A DNA stretch of 64,000 nucleotides from Sedimentisphaera sp050251615 (lineage in GTDB: Bacteria; Planctomycetota; Phycisphaerae; Sedimentisphaerales; Sedimentisphaeraceae). A model generated the notes under the pieces. It saw only the letters and a program-made list of their open reading frames with translations. It was not told the origin of the DNA and did no database searches. The stretch lies in NCBI GenBank assembly GCA_050251615.1, contig JBFWMM010000004.1:19438-83437 (forward strand), in the 5' to 3' direction. Shown here piece by piece: positions 24,167 to 33,549 of the stretch. Numbering within the stretch: position 1 is the first letter of the stretch; the number at the start of each line of letters is the position of its first letter. A program made the position numbers and the translations under genes.

Positions 24167-26320
24167 ATGAAATATATACTTGCGCTTGCCATCTTTGTGG
24201 CCTCATTAGCTCTTTCCGCCGAACAGCTGCCTACCGAAAGTGATATTGAGGCAATTGAACAGGCCGCCGTTGAATGCTCCAACTCGCTTCAGGAACGAAG
24301 CCTCGGCTATATGCTTGAATTTTATTTCGATGAGCAGTTTACCGATAACACTGTTCGCACGAATCTCTACAGGCTCGCCTCCGCTTCTGTTGCGCGCCTC
24401 AGGGAAATACAGGAATCGCAGCTGCGCACCCAGAAAAAGATCGAGGACTACGAAGATGACAGCTGGGACCTTAAATATGGCAAGAACAGGCTCTGGAGGA
24501 GAAGCGAAAATCTGCGTAATTACATCATCTTCCTGATACAGGAGGCTCAGTTCCTCAAAGCCATATCCATTCCCGCCGAAGAGCAGGAAGCACCGCTACG
24601 CGAAATACTGAGAAATCTCGACCAGATTAAAGACAGCGTTCCTTCAGGCAAGATTGCGGTGCTTCAAACAAACGTGATGTACGTTCTCTCAAAGAGAAAT
24701 GAAAGCCTTGCAAATCAGGCCTTCAATTATCTCGAAGAAGCATTCGTCAATACAGAGCGCAACTCTCTCGAAAACTTCAAAGCTGAGATAGCCCGTCTCC
24801 GTCTTCTGCGTCCTTTCAGCCGCGATGATGTCAATAGAGTTGTAAACAGGTATCGTGAACTGGGCGTTGAAAACTACCCCGACCTTTCCATTCAGCTTGC
24901 GTTTCTCGAGCTTGAGACCGGCGAAGGTTCCCTGTTGCTCGAACTTTTGGAGCGCTGGCCGGGTTTGACAAAACCCATCTCCAAAATAGCTTACGAGCGC
25001 GCGCTACGTCAACTGCCGACCGCCGAGCTGATGAACCGTGTTGACAAAATGAGCCCCGTAGAGAGGGAGCTTATCGTGTATCAGGCGCTTATGAACAAAT
25101 CAAACCTTTTCGATTCGTTTATCCTCGCAGCATCTACGGACGTGTCATACCAGAGCAAGTTGATAAATTTCTCAGTTGCGTCGAAGCTTCTCGGTAGAGA
25201 TAACGAGCGTGCTTTTGATTTTATTCTCAAAGCGCTTGCGATAAACGACAACAGCTCCGTAAGGTACCCCGAGCTCACAGATTTATACCTCTACACCGTC
25301 TCCGCGGCCGCCGGACACCAGGCCCTTCGCGGCGACGACCCTGTCAAGAGGCAGGCGGCAATTGACTCTTTCGACAAATATATCGAGCTGGTCGGCGATG
25401 ACAAGGACGAAGAAATCTGCTTCCTTTATGCGGTCGATCTTCAAAATGAAAGACCCGAATATTCGTTAGAGACGTTCAAAGAAATCGTGAACTCCAACGG
25501 CAAATTTAAGGATAAAGCAGAGTTTGAGCTACTGGTTGATAAGTTTGAAGCCGGTGAAGATGTGCTGCCGGAGGTAAGCGCTCTTTACAAAAAGATCGAC
25601 GAATCCGACCTTGCCTTCTACACCGACGTTCTCGATATGTACAGCAGGAGCCTTTCGTTGAACGGAAGGGCAAAGGAGGCGGTGGAGTTGCTTATTGACC
25701 AATACGACAACTTCATCCCCGTAACAGGCGATTGTTTCGCGTTTGTGCTTGAGCAGTATCTCGACAAGGCGGAGCTGTATATGTCGCCCTCCGTTGATGA
25801 TATATCCGGCAAGATGCGCCTTGAAAGAATGGCAAACATCGTAACCGAAAGCTACAAGGGCAATATGCCCGAGCGAGTGAAGCTTGTTTACTACGAAACG
25901 CTTGCAATCGCCACCAAGCGAATGAGCGTCAATCTGTCGGGGCTGGCAGAGGAAACTACACAGGGAATCGCGTACTACCGCATTTTAGCCCGTGATTTTA
26001 TGCAGAAGGGTAATTTTATGGAAGCCTCCGCGGCTTGGGGAAAGCTTGCCAGGGCGCTTAGAGAGAACGAGGATTTTGACAGCTGGAAATGGGCCAGAGC
26101 GAAGTACTATCAAATCAAATGTGCCATAAGCAGCGAGGAGCTTACAGTTGAAGAGGTAACGCACCTCTTTGATGTATTAGAAGCAAGCGAAGACTGGACT
26201 GACCCGTTCTGGATGAACCAGCTGGCTTTACTTAAACCGGAGGAAGTGAAAGAGATGCAAAGCGCACAGAAAGCCGCAGAGGCTGCTCTGAAAGCAGAGG
26301 CTCAAGGGGTTGCCGAATAA
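24167..26320 (+). CDS. Large exported helical-repeat (TPR-like) protein of unknown function
   Basis: 717 residues from the ATG at 24167, which gives a signal peptide (MKYILALAIF start, cleavage near residue 18-19). An in-frame ATG 12 codons earlier lies inside exbD. The mature part is almost entirely predicted alpha-helix, rich in Glu, Leu and Arg with TPR-like spacing (for example ARAKYYQIKCAI near the end) and an Ala/Glu-rich C-terminal tail. It is coupled tightly to the ExbD-like gene and directly abuts dppD (stop and start adjacent). I cannot name a family. It may be a periplasmic partner of the ExbD-like protein, which is inference from adjacency. Confidence 0.75.
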   Translation: MKYILALAIFVASLALSAEQLPTESDIEAIEQAAVECSNSLQERSLGYMLEFYFDEQFTDNTVRTNLYRLASASVARLREIQESQLRTQKKIEDYEDDSWDLKYGKNRLWRRSENLRNYIIFLIQEAQFLKAISIPAEEQEAPLREILRNLDQIKDSVPSGKIAVLQTNVMYVLSKRNESLANQAFNYLEEAFVNTERNSLENFKAEIARLRLLRPFSRDDVNRVVNRYRELGVENYPDLSIQLAFLELETGEGSLLLELLERWPGLTKPISKIAYERALRQLPTAELMNRVDKMSPVERELIVYQALMNKSNLFDSFILAASTDVSYQSKLINFSVASKLLGRDNERAFDFILKALAINDNSSVRYPELTDLYLYTVSAAAGHQALRGDDPVKRQAAIDSFDKYIELVGDDKDEEICFLYAVDLQNERPEYSLETFKEIVNSNGKFKDKAEFELLVDKFEAGEDVLPEVSALYKKIDESDLAFYTDVLDMYSRSLSLNGRAKEAVELLIDQYDNFIPVTGDCFAFVLEQYLDKAELYMSPSVDDISGKMRLERMANIVTESYKGNMPERVKLVYYETLAIATKRMSVNLSGLAEETTQGIAYYRILARDFMQKGNFMEASAAWGKLARALRENEDFDSWKWARAKYYQIKCAISSEELTVEEVTHLFDVLEASEDWTDPFWMNQLALLKPEEVKEMQSAQKAAEAALKAEAQGVAE

Positions 26321-27295
26321 ATGGAACATTTGCTTTCGATTAAGAATCTCAGCGTCAGCTTCAATACCGACAAGGGAGAAGTTCGCGCTGTTTCAGGAGT
26401 CAGTTGCAACATAGACAAAGGTAAGACTGTCGCTCTTGTGGGCGAGAGCGGCTGCGGAAAGAGCGTAACATCTCTTGCTGTTCTTCAGCTTCTTCCCAAA
26501 CCACCTGCCGAAATAAAATCCGGAGAGGTTTTGTACAACGGCAAGGATTTGCTCTCTATGCCCGTATCTGAAATCAGAAAACTCAGGGGAAAGGATATCG
26601 CCATGATATTCCAGGAACCCATGACCAGCCTGAACCCTGTTTATACGGTCGGTGAACAGATTGCTGAAGCCATACTTACGCACTTTTCCATCTCTTCCGA
26701 AGAAGCAATGACAAAAGCCGTCCGGATGATAGAAAGTGTCGGCATATCAGACCCCGCCCGCAGAGCAGGCGAATACCCGCATCAGATGTCCGGTGGCATG
26801 AGACAGCGCATAATGATAGCTATGGCGCTCAGCTGCAACCCGAGATTGCTCATTGCAGACGAGCCTACTACCGCTCTTGACGTAACGATACAGGCGCAGA
26901 TTCTTGAGCTTCTGCGTGATTTGCAGACCGAAAACGGGATGAGTATCCTGCTTATCACTCACGACCTCGGCGTTGTGGCGGAAAACGCAGATTATGTTGT
27001 GGTTATGTACGCGTCGAAGGTCGTGGAAACAGGGAGCGTAACCGAAATTTTTGATAATCCGAAACACCCCTACACCCTCGGATTACTCCGCTCTCTGCCA
27101 AGACTCGGCTCAAACAGAAAGCGCCTTGATACAATCCCGGGGATAGTGCCCAACCCGCTTGAATTTCCGACAGGATGCAAATTTCATCCTCGATGTGATT
27201 TATACGGAGATGACAAGCGATGCCGAGAGGTCGAGCCGCCACTTCGCGAGCTCACCGGAGAAAGAGCTGTGGCCTGCTGGAAAGTAAACGAATGA
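26321..27295 (+). CDS. dppD: Peptide ABC transporter ATP-binding protein (DppD/OppD type)
   Basis: 324 residues. Walker A GESGCGKS (41-48), Q-loop in FQEPMTSLNP (Gln98), signature SGGMRQR (157-163), Walker B LLIADEP (176-182), switch His in THDLGV. The C-terminal oligopeptide/dipeptide domain has the Cys cluster seen in this family (GCKFHPRC with two later Cys). It energises uptake of oligopeptides or similar solutes. It starts on the base after the upstream stop and overlaps dppF by 4 bp. Permease and binding-protein genes are missing from the window. Confidence 0.92.
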   Translation: MEHLLSIKNLSVSFNTDKGEVRAVSGVSCNIDKGKTVALVGESGCGKSVTSLAVLQLLPKPPAEIKSGEVLYNGKDLLSMPVSEIRKLRGKDIAMIFQEPMTSLNPVYTVGEQIAEAILTHFSISSEEAMTKAVRMIESVGISDPARRAGEYPHQMSGGMRQRIMIAMALSCNPRLLIADEPTTALDVTIQAQILELLRDLQTENGMSILLITHDLGVVAENADYVVVMYASKVVETGSVTEIFDNPKHPYTLGLLRSLPRLGSNRKRLDTIPGIVPNPLEFPTGCKFHPRCDLYGDDKRCREVEPPLRELTGERAVACWKVNE

Positions 27296-28263
27296 GCGAT
27301 ACACTTATTACGGTAAACAATCTCAAAACGCATTTCCCTGTACGTAGGGGGATCTTTTCGAGAGTTGCAGGGTACGTTAAAGCGGTTGATGATGTCAGCT
27401 TTGAGATTCCGCGCGGTAAAACACTCGGGCTGGTAGGCGAGAGCGGCTGCGGCAAAACTACAATCGGCCGAACGATGTTGCGGCTTAATCCGCAAACCGG
27501 TGGCAAAGTTTTTTACGAAGACGTGGATGTCTTTGAAGCGGGCCGCCAAACCCTCCGCGAGCTTCGCCGAGAGATGCAGATTATCTTCCAGGACCCTTAC
27601 GGCTCGTTGAACCCACGTATGACTGTGGGCAATATCGTCGGCGAGGCACTCTCGGCGCATAAAATTGCAAAAGGAAAGGAGAGAAGAGATATTGTAGCCG
27701 ATGTGCTCACGCGCGCAGGGCTTTCAGCGGAGTATATAAACCGCTATCCGCATGAGTTCTCAGGCGGACAGAGGCAGAGGGTCGGCATTGCAAGGGCGCT
27801 TGTCCTGAAGCCGAAGTTTATAATATGCGATGAAGCGGTCAGTGCGCTTGATGTATCATTGCAGTCTCAGGTGATAAATCTCCTGCAAGACCTTCAGGAC
27901 GAGCTGAATCTCACGTATCTCTTTATCGCGCATGACCTCGCGGTTGTTGAGCATATCAGTAATATTGTGGCAGTGATGTACCTCGGCAGGATTGTGGAAA
28001 TAGCGGACTCAAATACGCTCTACGCCAACCCGAAACATCCCTATACAATTGCCTTAATGAGCGCAATTCCGAAACCCGACCCAAGAAAAGCAAAGAAACG
28101 GATTCTTCACGGAGAGGTACCAAGCCCTATGAATCCGCCTGCCGGGTGCGCGTTTCATCCGAGATGCCCGTTTGCTGAGAAACAATGCTCCGAAGCTATT
28201 CAGCAGCTTTCATCCGTATCCGGCAATAGCTCGCACAAGTGTGCCTGCTGGAAATTCTGTTAG
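27292..28263 (+). CDS. dppF: Peptide ABC transporter ATP-binding protein (DppF/OppF type)
   Basis: 323 residues from the ATG at 27292, which overlaps the dppD stop (ATGA); a longer reading inside dppD is not supported. Walker A GESGCGKT (49-56), FQDPYGSLNPRMTVG after Walker A, signature FSGGQRQRVGIARAL, and Walker B IICDEAVSALD are typical of the F subunit. It would pair with DppD as the ATPase dimer of a Dpp/Opp importer. The last codons overlap the convergent lipid-kinase fusion by 4 bp. Confidence 0.92.
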   Translation: MSDTLITVNNLKTHFPVRRGIFSRVAGYVKAVDDVSFEIPRGKTLGLVGESGCGKTTIGRTMLRLNPQTGGKVFYEDVDVFEAGRQTLRELRREMQIIFQDPYGSLNPRMTVGNIVGEALSAHKIAKGKERRDIVADVLTRAGLSAEYINRYPHEFSGGQRQRVGIARALVLKPKFIICDEAVSALDVSLQSQVINLLQDLQDELNLTYLFIAHDLAVVEHISNIVAVMYLGRIVEIADSNTLYANPKHPYTIALMSAIPKPDPRKAKKRILHGEVPSPMNPPAGCAFHPRCPFAEKQCSEAIQQLSSVSGNSSHKCACWKFC

Positions 28264-29756
28264 GGGCACGGAACCAGAACACGAACCGCGCTCGGTATAA
28301 TAGCAATATCAAGCGGCATACAAGGGCCGGGATCACCATCAATTTGCGTGATAATGCTGCCGCCTCGCGGAAACACCTGCATCGTCTTGCATTTGATGTA
28401 AATCAATTCGCCTATCGACGAGTGCATCTGCACCATCGTCATCAGCAGAAAACGGATGATATCGTGTTTGTATGTGCAGGGCATAATACAGACGTCGAGC
28501 AGGCCATCGCAGGGGCTGGCATCTTTGAGTATGCGCATTCCCGTAGCGTAGCGCGAGATATTTCCTACGAGCATAATCCCTCGCCCGTTAAATACCTCCT
28601 TGCCGTCCGCGATAACTTGGAACTTAGGTATGCCGTGACTCCAAAAGGCCTTCCAGGCCGGCCAGAGGTAGTCGGCATGGGTGATATTGCCTTGCCTGCT
28701 CTCACTGAGCAGCTCCACCGTTTCTGCATCGTAACCAATCCCGAGAACTGAAGTAAATACCTTGCCGTTGGCTTTGGCTATGTCGATATTACGAAGAACA
28801 CCGCAATCAAGAATTTTTTCATAACACCCTATTGTCTGTTCGTAGCCGAGTTCTTTCGCGAGCAGATTCTCCGTGCCGCAGGGTACGAGCAGGAGCGGTT
28901 TGCCAGAACCACAGGTTGCCTCAATACATCCGCGAAGCGTACCGTCTCCGCCGCATATAGCTATAAGACCGCAGGAGGGGTCTTCCGCCGCCCTGTTTAC
29001 GTTGCGAAGTATCTCATGAAACGAAGCGGAACTCGTCTTGCGCACGTCATAACCACGCTCTTTAAAGAGAGCTGCGATCCCTTCGATAAGCTTGCCTGTA
29101 TTGCCGGCGCCTGATTTTACATTGGCCACAATCTCAACAGTTTTGCCGCGAAGCATTTCGGTAAATTCTTCGCAGGATTCACAGGTTTCATCACAAGGGG
29201 GCAGTTTTACGTTGGCGGGCGCGTCACCCAACCCTGCCGCTTCTGCTATGAGGCAGGCATAAGAGGCTTTCTCGCTCTGCCAGCATAGTCCGAGCTCTCT
29301 GCATACCTGCTCCACGGATTCCTCACTCGCCCCCTCAACCTCAATATAAGAGCCAATATATGGCAGACTGTCGAAGCAGACATCACAGTTATTGTAGCGC
29401 CAGTATGAGCGCCTCTTTTCGACCGATATTTTCAGACTGAACCCTATGCCGGCGAGGATCTTTTTCAGAGCCTCTTCATCTGATATGGGTATCTCGTATT
29501 CGGAGCGTATCTTGACATTTGCCTTACGCCTTGGTCCCTTATAACATAAGACGTGATGCTTGTTTCCACCAAACTCATCGCTGTACTCCCGTATCCTTAG
29601 GCATTTATCTTCCCGCAACATATCCCCTGCTGCGTTATCGTAATATAAATCGCGCTGACGCACGCGTTTACCGGGCTCCGCCGCAAGCTCCACAAGGCGG
29701 GCAATGTAGGGGGTGTGCGAATCAACCTTGAATTTGAGTTCTACCTCAAGCCCCAT
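28260..29756 (-). CDS. CYTH-domain / diacylglycerol-kinase-family lipid kinase fusion
   Basis: 498 residues from the ATG at 29756, whose A is shared with the upstream TAA stop (TAATG coupling). Residues 1-170 form a CYTH domain: ExExK as E4-V-E6-L-K8, RQRDLYYDN, KCLRIREY, YKGPRR, and a late EVEG. After a linker with Cys188, Cys192 and Cys195, residues about 205-498 match the diacylglycerol kinase catalytic family: nucleotide loop GGDGT (269-273), VPCGTENLLAKELG, GIGYDAETVELL and a C-terminal beta-sandwich. CYTH domains bind triphosphates (adenylate cyclase IV, thiamine triphosphatase, tripolyphosphatase), so the fusion could link a triphosphate substrate to lipid phosphorylation. I know no characterised protein with this architecture. 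Confidence 0.85.
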   Translation of the reverse strand: MGLEVELKFKVDSHTPYIARLVELAAEPGKRVRQRDLYYDNAAGDMLREDKCLRIREYSDEFGGNKHHVLCYKGPRRKANVKIRSEYEIPISDEEALKKILAGIGFSLKISVEKRRSYWRYNNCDVCFDSLPYIGSYIEVEGASEESVEQVCRELGLCWQSEKASYACLIAEAAGLGDAPANVKLPPCDETCESCEEFTEMLRGKTVEIVANVKSGAGNTGKLIEGIAALFKERGYDVRKTSSASFHEILRNVNRAAEDPSCGLIAICGGDGTLRGCIEATCGSGKPLLLVPCGTENLLAKELGYEQTIGCYEKILDCGVLRNIDIAKANGKVFTSVLGIGYDAETVELLSESRQGNITHADYLWPAWKAFWSHGIPKFQVIADGKEVFNGRGIMLVGNISRYATGMRILKDASPCDGLLDVCIMPCTYKHDIIRFLLMTMVQMHSSIGELIYIKCKTMQVFPRGGSIITQIDGDPGPCMPLDIAIIPSAVRVLVPCP

Positions 29757-30439
29757 TAGAGAATCCTTTCCAGAAGACACAAACTATTTATTTTAATACC
29801 AGGCTCATACTCCTCTGACAGCGCTACCGGAGAATGAATCGCATCGTTTTGTTCGAGCATAATCGATTGCCAGCCGAGCTTGTTAGGCGCATAGAAATCT
29901 TTTGCCGGATTATCTGCGATGTAAACGCATTTTTCCGGTGCAACAGCAAATTTATTTGAAACAATCTCAAACGCTCTGCACGACGGCTTCCAGTACTCGC
30001 GTCCGAGTTCTTCAGTGAATATCGCAGCTTCAAACCATTTATCAAGTTCCAGCGCCTCCGCCTTGAGCTTTTGTGCCGGCATAAAGCCATCTGAGATGAT
30101 TGCGAGATTGTAACGCTCTTTCAAATAATTCAGCACTTCTTCGGCATCCGGCCGGAGCTGAATATGCGGCTTATGCTCCCTGTAAACGGCAACGATTTTT
30201 TCAATGAATTCCTCGTCATAGCTAATATTGAATTTATCAAGCACGAGATTGAAAAGCTTGCCTCCGGCTCGGTCAAAAGCTTGGCAGAGTGATTCATAAA
30301 AACTTTCCGCGCAGACGCCCTTTGATTCGGCAAGGTACTTTGAAACAGCGCGAAAACCGCTCTGGCAGTAAAGCCTTTCGGGGTAGAGTGTGTCATCAAT
30401 GTCGAATACTACCAGTTTGACTTTTTTCTTATGAATCAA
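29756..30439 (-). CDS. HAD-superfamily hydrolase (phosphatase)
   Basis: 227 residues. Motif I is VVFDIDDTLYP (nucleophile and acid Asp), motif II AIISDGF, the motif III Lys lies in REYWKPSCRAFE, and motif IV is YIADNPAKDF. A helical cap lies between motifs I and II, as in pyrophosphatase PpaX- and YjjG-like enzymes. It starts within the end of recJ (11-bp overlap) and its stop is coupled to the CYTH-kinase start, so the three genes form one operon. Substrate unknown; a small phosphate ester or nucleotide is likely. Confidence 0.88.
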   Translation of the reverse strand: MIHKKKVKLVVFDIDDTLYPERLYCQSGFRAVSKYLAESKGVCAESFYESLCQAFDRAGGKLFNLVLDKFNISYDEEFIEKIVAVYREHKPHIQLRPDAEEVLNYLKERYNLAIISDGFMPAQKLKAEALELDKWFEAAIFTEELGREYWKPSCRAFEIVSNKFAVAPEKCVYIADNPAKDFYAPNKLGWQSIMLEQNDAIHSPVALSEEYEPGIKINSLCLLERIL

Positions 30440-32231
30440 AATTTATGTCTCTCACAATAAATTGAGGCGAACGGCGGCCGTTGTATTCGTTGATGCCGGT
30501 TTCATAGGCTATGCTGAAAAACTCCGCTTCAAGCAATTTCTTATGCAGGGAACCCATATTAAAGCCTACGCACCCCATCTCGCCTGTCGAGTCGCGTATC
30601 ACGAACCTTATATGTTCGTTTCCGGACCCCATCTTGACCGGCTGGCCTATGATGTGTACACCTTTTGTAGCAAACACGGGTTTTGGGTTTCCCTTGCCGT
30701 ATGGGCCGAATCTTTCAAGGCGCTCCAACGTGTTGCCGTCAAAATCTCTTATCTTGAATATGCCGTCAAGTTCAAGCCGCTCGACAAGCATATCTTCTGT
30801 CGTATGTTCTTTCGCGTACTCCTCGAAAGCTTCCGCAAAATTCGGCAGATGCTCCATATCAAGAGAGAGGCCGGCCGCTTCGGAATGCCCGCCAAAGCCA
30901 TTAAGGTATTTTTCGGCTGATGCAATGGCGCAGTAGAGGTTGAATCCCTGTATCGTTCTCGCCGAACCTTTCGCCACACCATCCTTGACGCATAGCAAGA
31001 TTGAGGGCTTGAAGTACGTCTCCACAAGACGCGAGGCGACAATACCGACTACGCCCGGGTGCCAATCGGCGGAGGCAATGACAATGCTCTTTACCTCGGG
31101 GCTGTCGAGCCCCATCTGCTTTACGATAGTTTGTGCCTCGGCAAAAATGTCTTTTTCAATCTTTTTGCGGCCTTCATTCTGTTTTTTTAATGCGCCTGCG
31201 ATCTGCATAGCGTTTTGGAGACTGTCGGTTGTGAGCAGCTCTACTGCGAGCCTGGCGCTACCGAGCCTGCCGGCGGCGTTGAGCATGGGGACAAGCCTGA
31301 AGCTGAGGTCAAACGTTTCAAATCGTTGTTTATTTCTCAGACCGGCGGTATGTATCGCAGCAATGAAACCCGGCACGGCAGACAGCGGTATTGACGAGAG
31401 ACAATATGAGACAAGCGCCCTGTTTTCACCCTGAAGCGGCATAACATCGGCTACCGTTCCCAGCGCGGCAAAATCACTCGCTATGAGCAGGTACTGCTTG
31501 CACTGTTCGTCGGAGAGTCCACTGCCTCGGTAGCGGTTGCATATTCCCCAGGCGAGTTTCATTGCAACCATTGCCCCGCAAGAATTCGGCGAAGGATAAT
31601 CATCAAACATAGGATGCACAATTGCGCAGGCTTCCGGCAACTGTTCGCCGAAACGGTGGTGGTCTGTTATGACAACATCAACGCCAAGCTTGTTTGCCAT
31701 GGTCACTTCGTTCAGAGCTGTAACGCCGCAATCTACGGTAATTATAAGCTTTACACCACACTGAGCCAATTCCTCAATAGAGGCGGTATTAAGCCCGTAG
31801 CCGTCTTCGATTCGGTCGGGTATGTAATAAATGTAGTCAGCTTTGAGTAGGCTGAAGAGCCTGCATAAAATGCTTGTCGCAGTTATTCCGTCCACATCGT
31901 AATCGCCGTAAATCGCGATCTTTTCGCGTGATTCAAGCGCCGCGGCCACTCTCTCGACAGCCGCCACCATTCCCGAAAGCTTCTCCGGAGGCACAAGCTC
32001 TTTAAGCGACGGACGCATAAAATTCGAGGCTTGCTCGCTTTGAGCTATATCACGATTCAGAAGTACTTTCGCAACAACCTCACTCACACCCAGATCGTCG
32101 CAAAGTCTGCGAAGAGCCGCCTGTTCAACATCTCTGACTACCCAGAGTCTTTCTTTTGTATTTTTCTTTTTTCTTGCTCTTGCCACTTTCTTCCCTGTTG
32201 CGTTGCGTTTAACAACCGAATTATAAAGCAT
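30429..32231 (-). CDS. recJ: Single-stranded-DNA-specific exonuclease RecJ
   Basis: 600 residues with DHH motifs in order: YGDYDVDGITA, TVDCGV, VITDHHRFGE, NAAGRLGSA of the DHHA1 linker, and the C-terminal GGHSEAAG block followed by an OB-fold. RecJ degrades 5' ends of single strands in recombination and mismatch repair. The N-terminal 25 residues are very basic. The annotated ATG overlaps a TATAAT-like sequence, and a GTG at 32186 with AGGGAAG just upstream is a plausible alternative start. It is first in the recJ-HAD-CYTH kinase operon and divergent from the aminotransferase gene. Confidence 0.94.
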   Translation of the reverse strand: MLYNSVVKRNATGKKVARARKKKNTKERLWVVRDVEQAALRRLCDDLGVSEVVAKVLLNRDIAQSEQASNFMRPSLKELVPPEKLSGMVAAVERVAAALESREKIAIYGDYDVDGITATSILCRLFSLLKADYIYYIPDRIEDGYGLNTASIEELAQCGVKLIITVDCGVTALNEVTMANKLGVDVVITDHHRFGEQLPEACAIVHPMFDDYPSPNSCGAMVAMKLAWGICNRYRGSGLSDEQCKQYLLIASDFAALGTVADVMPLQGENRALVSYCLSSIPLSAVPGFIAAIHTAGLRNKQRFETFDLSFRLVPMLNAAGRLGSARLAVELLTTDSLQNAMQIAGALKKQNEGRKKIEKDIFAEAQTIVKQMGLDSPEVKSIVIASADWHPGVVGIVASRLVETYFKPSILLCVKDGVAKGSARTIQGFNLYCAIASAEKYLNGFGGHSEAAGLSLDMEHLPNFAEAFEEYAKEHTTEDMLVERLELDGIFKIRDFDGNTLERLERFGPYGKGNPKPVFATKGVHIIGQPVKMGSGNEHIRFVIRDSTGEMGCVGFNMGSLHKKLLEAEFFSIAYETGINEYNGRRSPQFIVRDINFDS

Positions 32232-32280
32232 TGCCGTAATTATTCCAGCTTGTTTTATGGGTGCTGACCGACGATTTTTG

Positions 32281-32309
32281 TTGACCGAAGAGGCGTTTTC
32301 TGGTTTAAT
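32281..32309 (+). promoter_or_regulatory. Candidate promoter for the aminotransferase operon
   Basis: TTGACC (32281-32286) and TTTAAT (32304-32309) with 17-bp spacing lie about 53 bp upstream of the aminotransferase ATG, which is itself preceded by AGAGGAA. Confidence 0.5.
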
Positions 32310-32361
32310 ATGTCCCCGGTGTAAATTTTAACCGAATAGTATAATTATAGCAGAGGAATAA

Positions 32362-33549
32362 ATGGCTAAGACCAGTCTAAGGGCACGGTCGGTACCCGGT
32401 TCGGCAACAATGGCAGTTGCAACGCGCGCCAAGGAGCTAATCGCTAAGGGCGTAGATGTTGTGAGCTTTGCCGCAGGCGAACCGGACTTTGACACACCGG
32501 ATATTATTAAAGACGCGGCGATTAAAGCAGTCAAAGACGGCAAAACCAAATACACTGCCACACCCGGCATACCGGAACTGCGCAAGGCAGTATGCAAAAA
32601 ACTTAAACAGGACAATAATCTCGAATACGGCATCGATCAGGTTATAGTCAATATGGGGGCTAAGCACTCAATCTACACTTCTCTGCAGGCTGTGATTGAC
32701 CCTGGCGATGAGGTTATCATTCCTGCTCCCTATTGGGTAACATACCCCGAGGCAATAAAGCTTGCCGGCGGCGTGTTTGTTCCCGTACATACAAACATTG
32801 ACCACGACTACAAGATTACGCCGGAACTGCTCAAAGAAGCTATCACGGATAAGACGGCGGCCTTCATTATGAACTCGCCTAACAATCCAAGCGGATTTAC
32901 GTACAGCCCCGATGAGCTTGCAGCTCTTGCCGAAGTGCTTAAAGGCACCGATATTGTCGTAATTTCAGACGAGATTTACGAAAAGCTTATTTACGGCGAC
33001 ACGAAGTTTGCCAGCTTTGCTTCGATCAGCGAAGACGCTTACAGCCGCACTCTCACTATAAACGGCTGGAGCAAGGCTTATTCAATGACCGGCTGGCGCC
33101 TCGGCTTCACGGCAGGCCCGAAGAATATTATTTCGGCTATGACTCGCTTGCAGTCTCACATGACGCAGAACCCTGTCAGCTTTGCTCAGTACGCAGCCAT
33201 AGCGGCATTTGAATGCGGCGAGATTGTTGAAGATATGCGAAAGGAGTTTGAGAGGCGTGGCATATATATGTGGGAAAGACTCTCAACTATTGATGGCGTT
33301 ATATGTCATCCTCCCACAGGTGCGTTTTACTGCTTCCCTGATGTCAGCTCGTACTACGGCAAGACAATCGGCGGCGTGGTAATAAAGGACAGCATGGATT
33401 TTTCCACAAATTTCCTCGAACAGGCAAGCGTTGCAACGGTACCCGGCGGGCCTTTCGGTTGCGAAGAAAATATCCGGCTCAGCTTTGCCTGCTCAATGGA
33501 TAACATCGAAAAGGGACTTGACAGGCTTGAAAAATGGCTGAAAAGCTGA
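32362..33549 (+). CDS. Aspartate aminotransferase (class I pyridoxal-phosphate enzyme)
   Basis: 395 residues. FAAGEPDFDTP and KTKYTATPGIPELR are typical of bacterial subgroup-Ib aspartate/prephenate aminotransferases. NSPNNPSG and SDEIYEKL hold cofactor ligands, and NGWSKAYSMTGWRLGF contains the Schiff-base Lys (near residue 239). It interconverts aspartate and oxaloacetate, possibly also aromatic or prephenate substrates. The 3' end overlaps the next membrane-protein gene by 16 bp, so the downstream genes appear to be translated from the same message. Confidence 0.93.
   Translation: MAKTSLRARSVPGSATMAVATRAKELIAKGVDVVSFAAGEPDFDTPDIIKDAAIKAVKDGKTKYTATPGIPELRKAVCKKLKQDNNLEYGIDQVIVNMGAKHSIYTSLQAVIDPGDEVIIPAPYWVTYPEAIKLAGGVFVPVHTNIDHDYKITPELLKEAITDKTAAFIMNSPNNPSGFTYSPDELAALAEVLKGTDIVVISDEIYEKLIYGDTKFASFASISEDAYSRTLTINGWSKAYSMTGWRLGFTAGPKNIISAMTRLQSHMTQNPVSFAQYAAIAAFECGEIVEDMRKEFERRGIYMWERLSTIDGVICHPPTGAFYCFPDVSSYYGKTIGGVVIKDSMDFSTNFLEQASVATVPGGPFGCEENIRLSFACSMDNIEKGLDRLEKWLKS

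Noticed and set aside
29171..29195. Cys-x3-Cys-x2-Cys motif suggesting a radical SAM domain in the CYTH-kinase fusion
   Set aside because: It sits in a short linker with no surrounding radical SAM barrel; CYTH and DAGK motifs account for both flanks.
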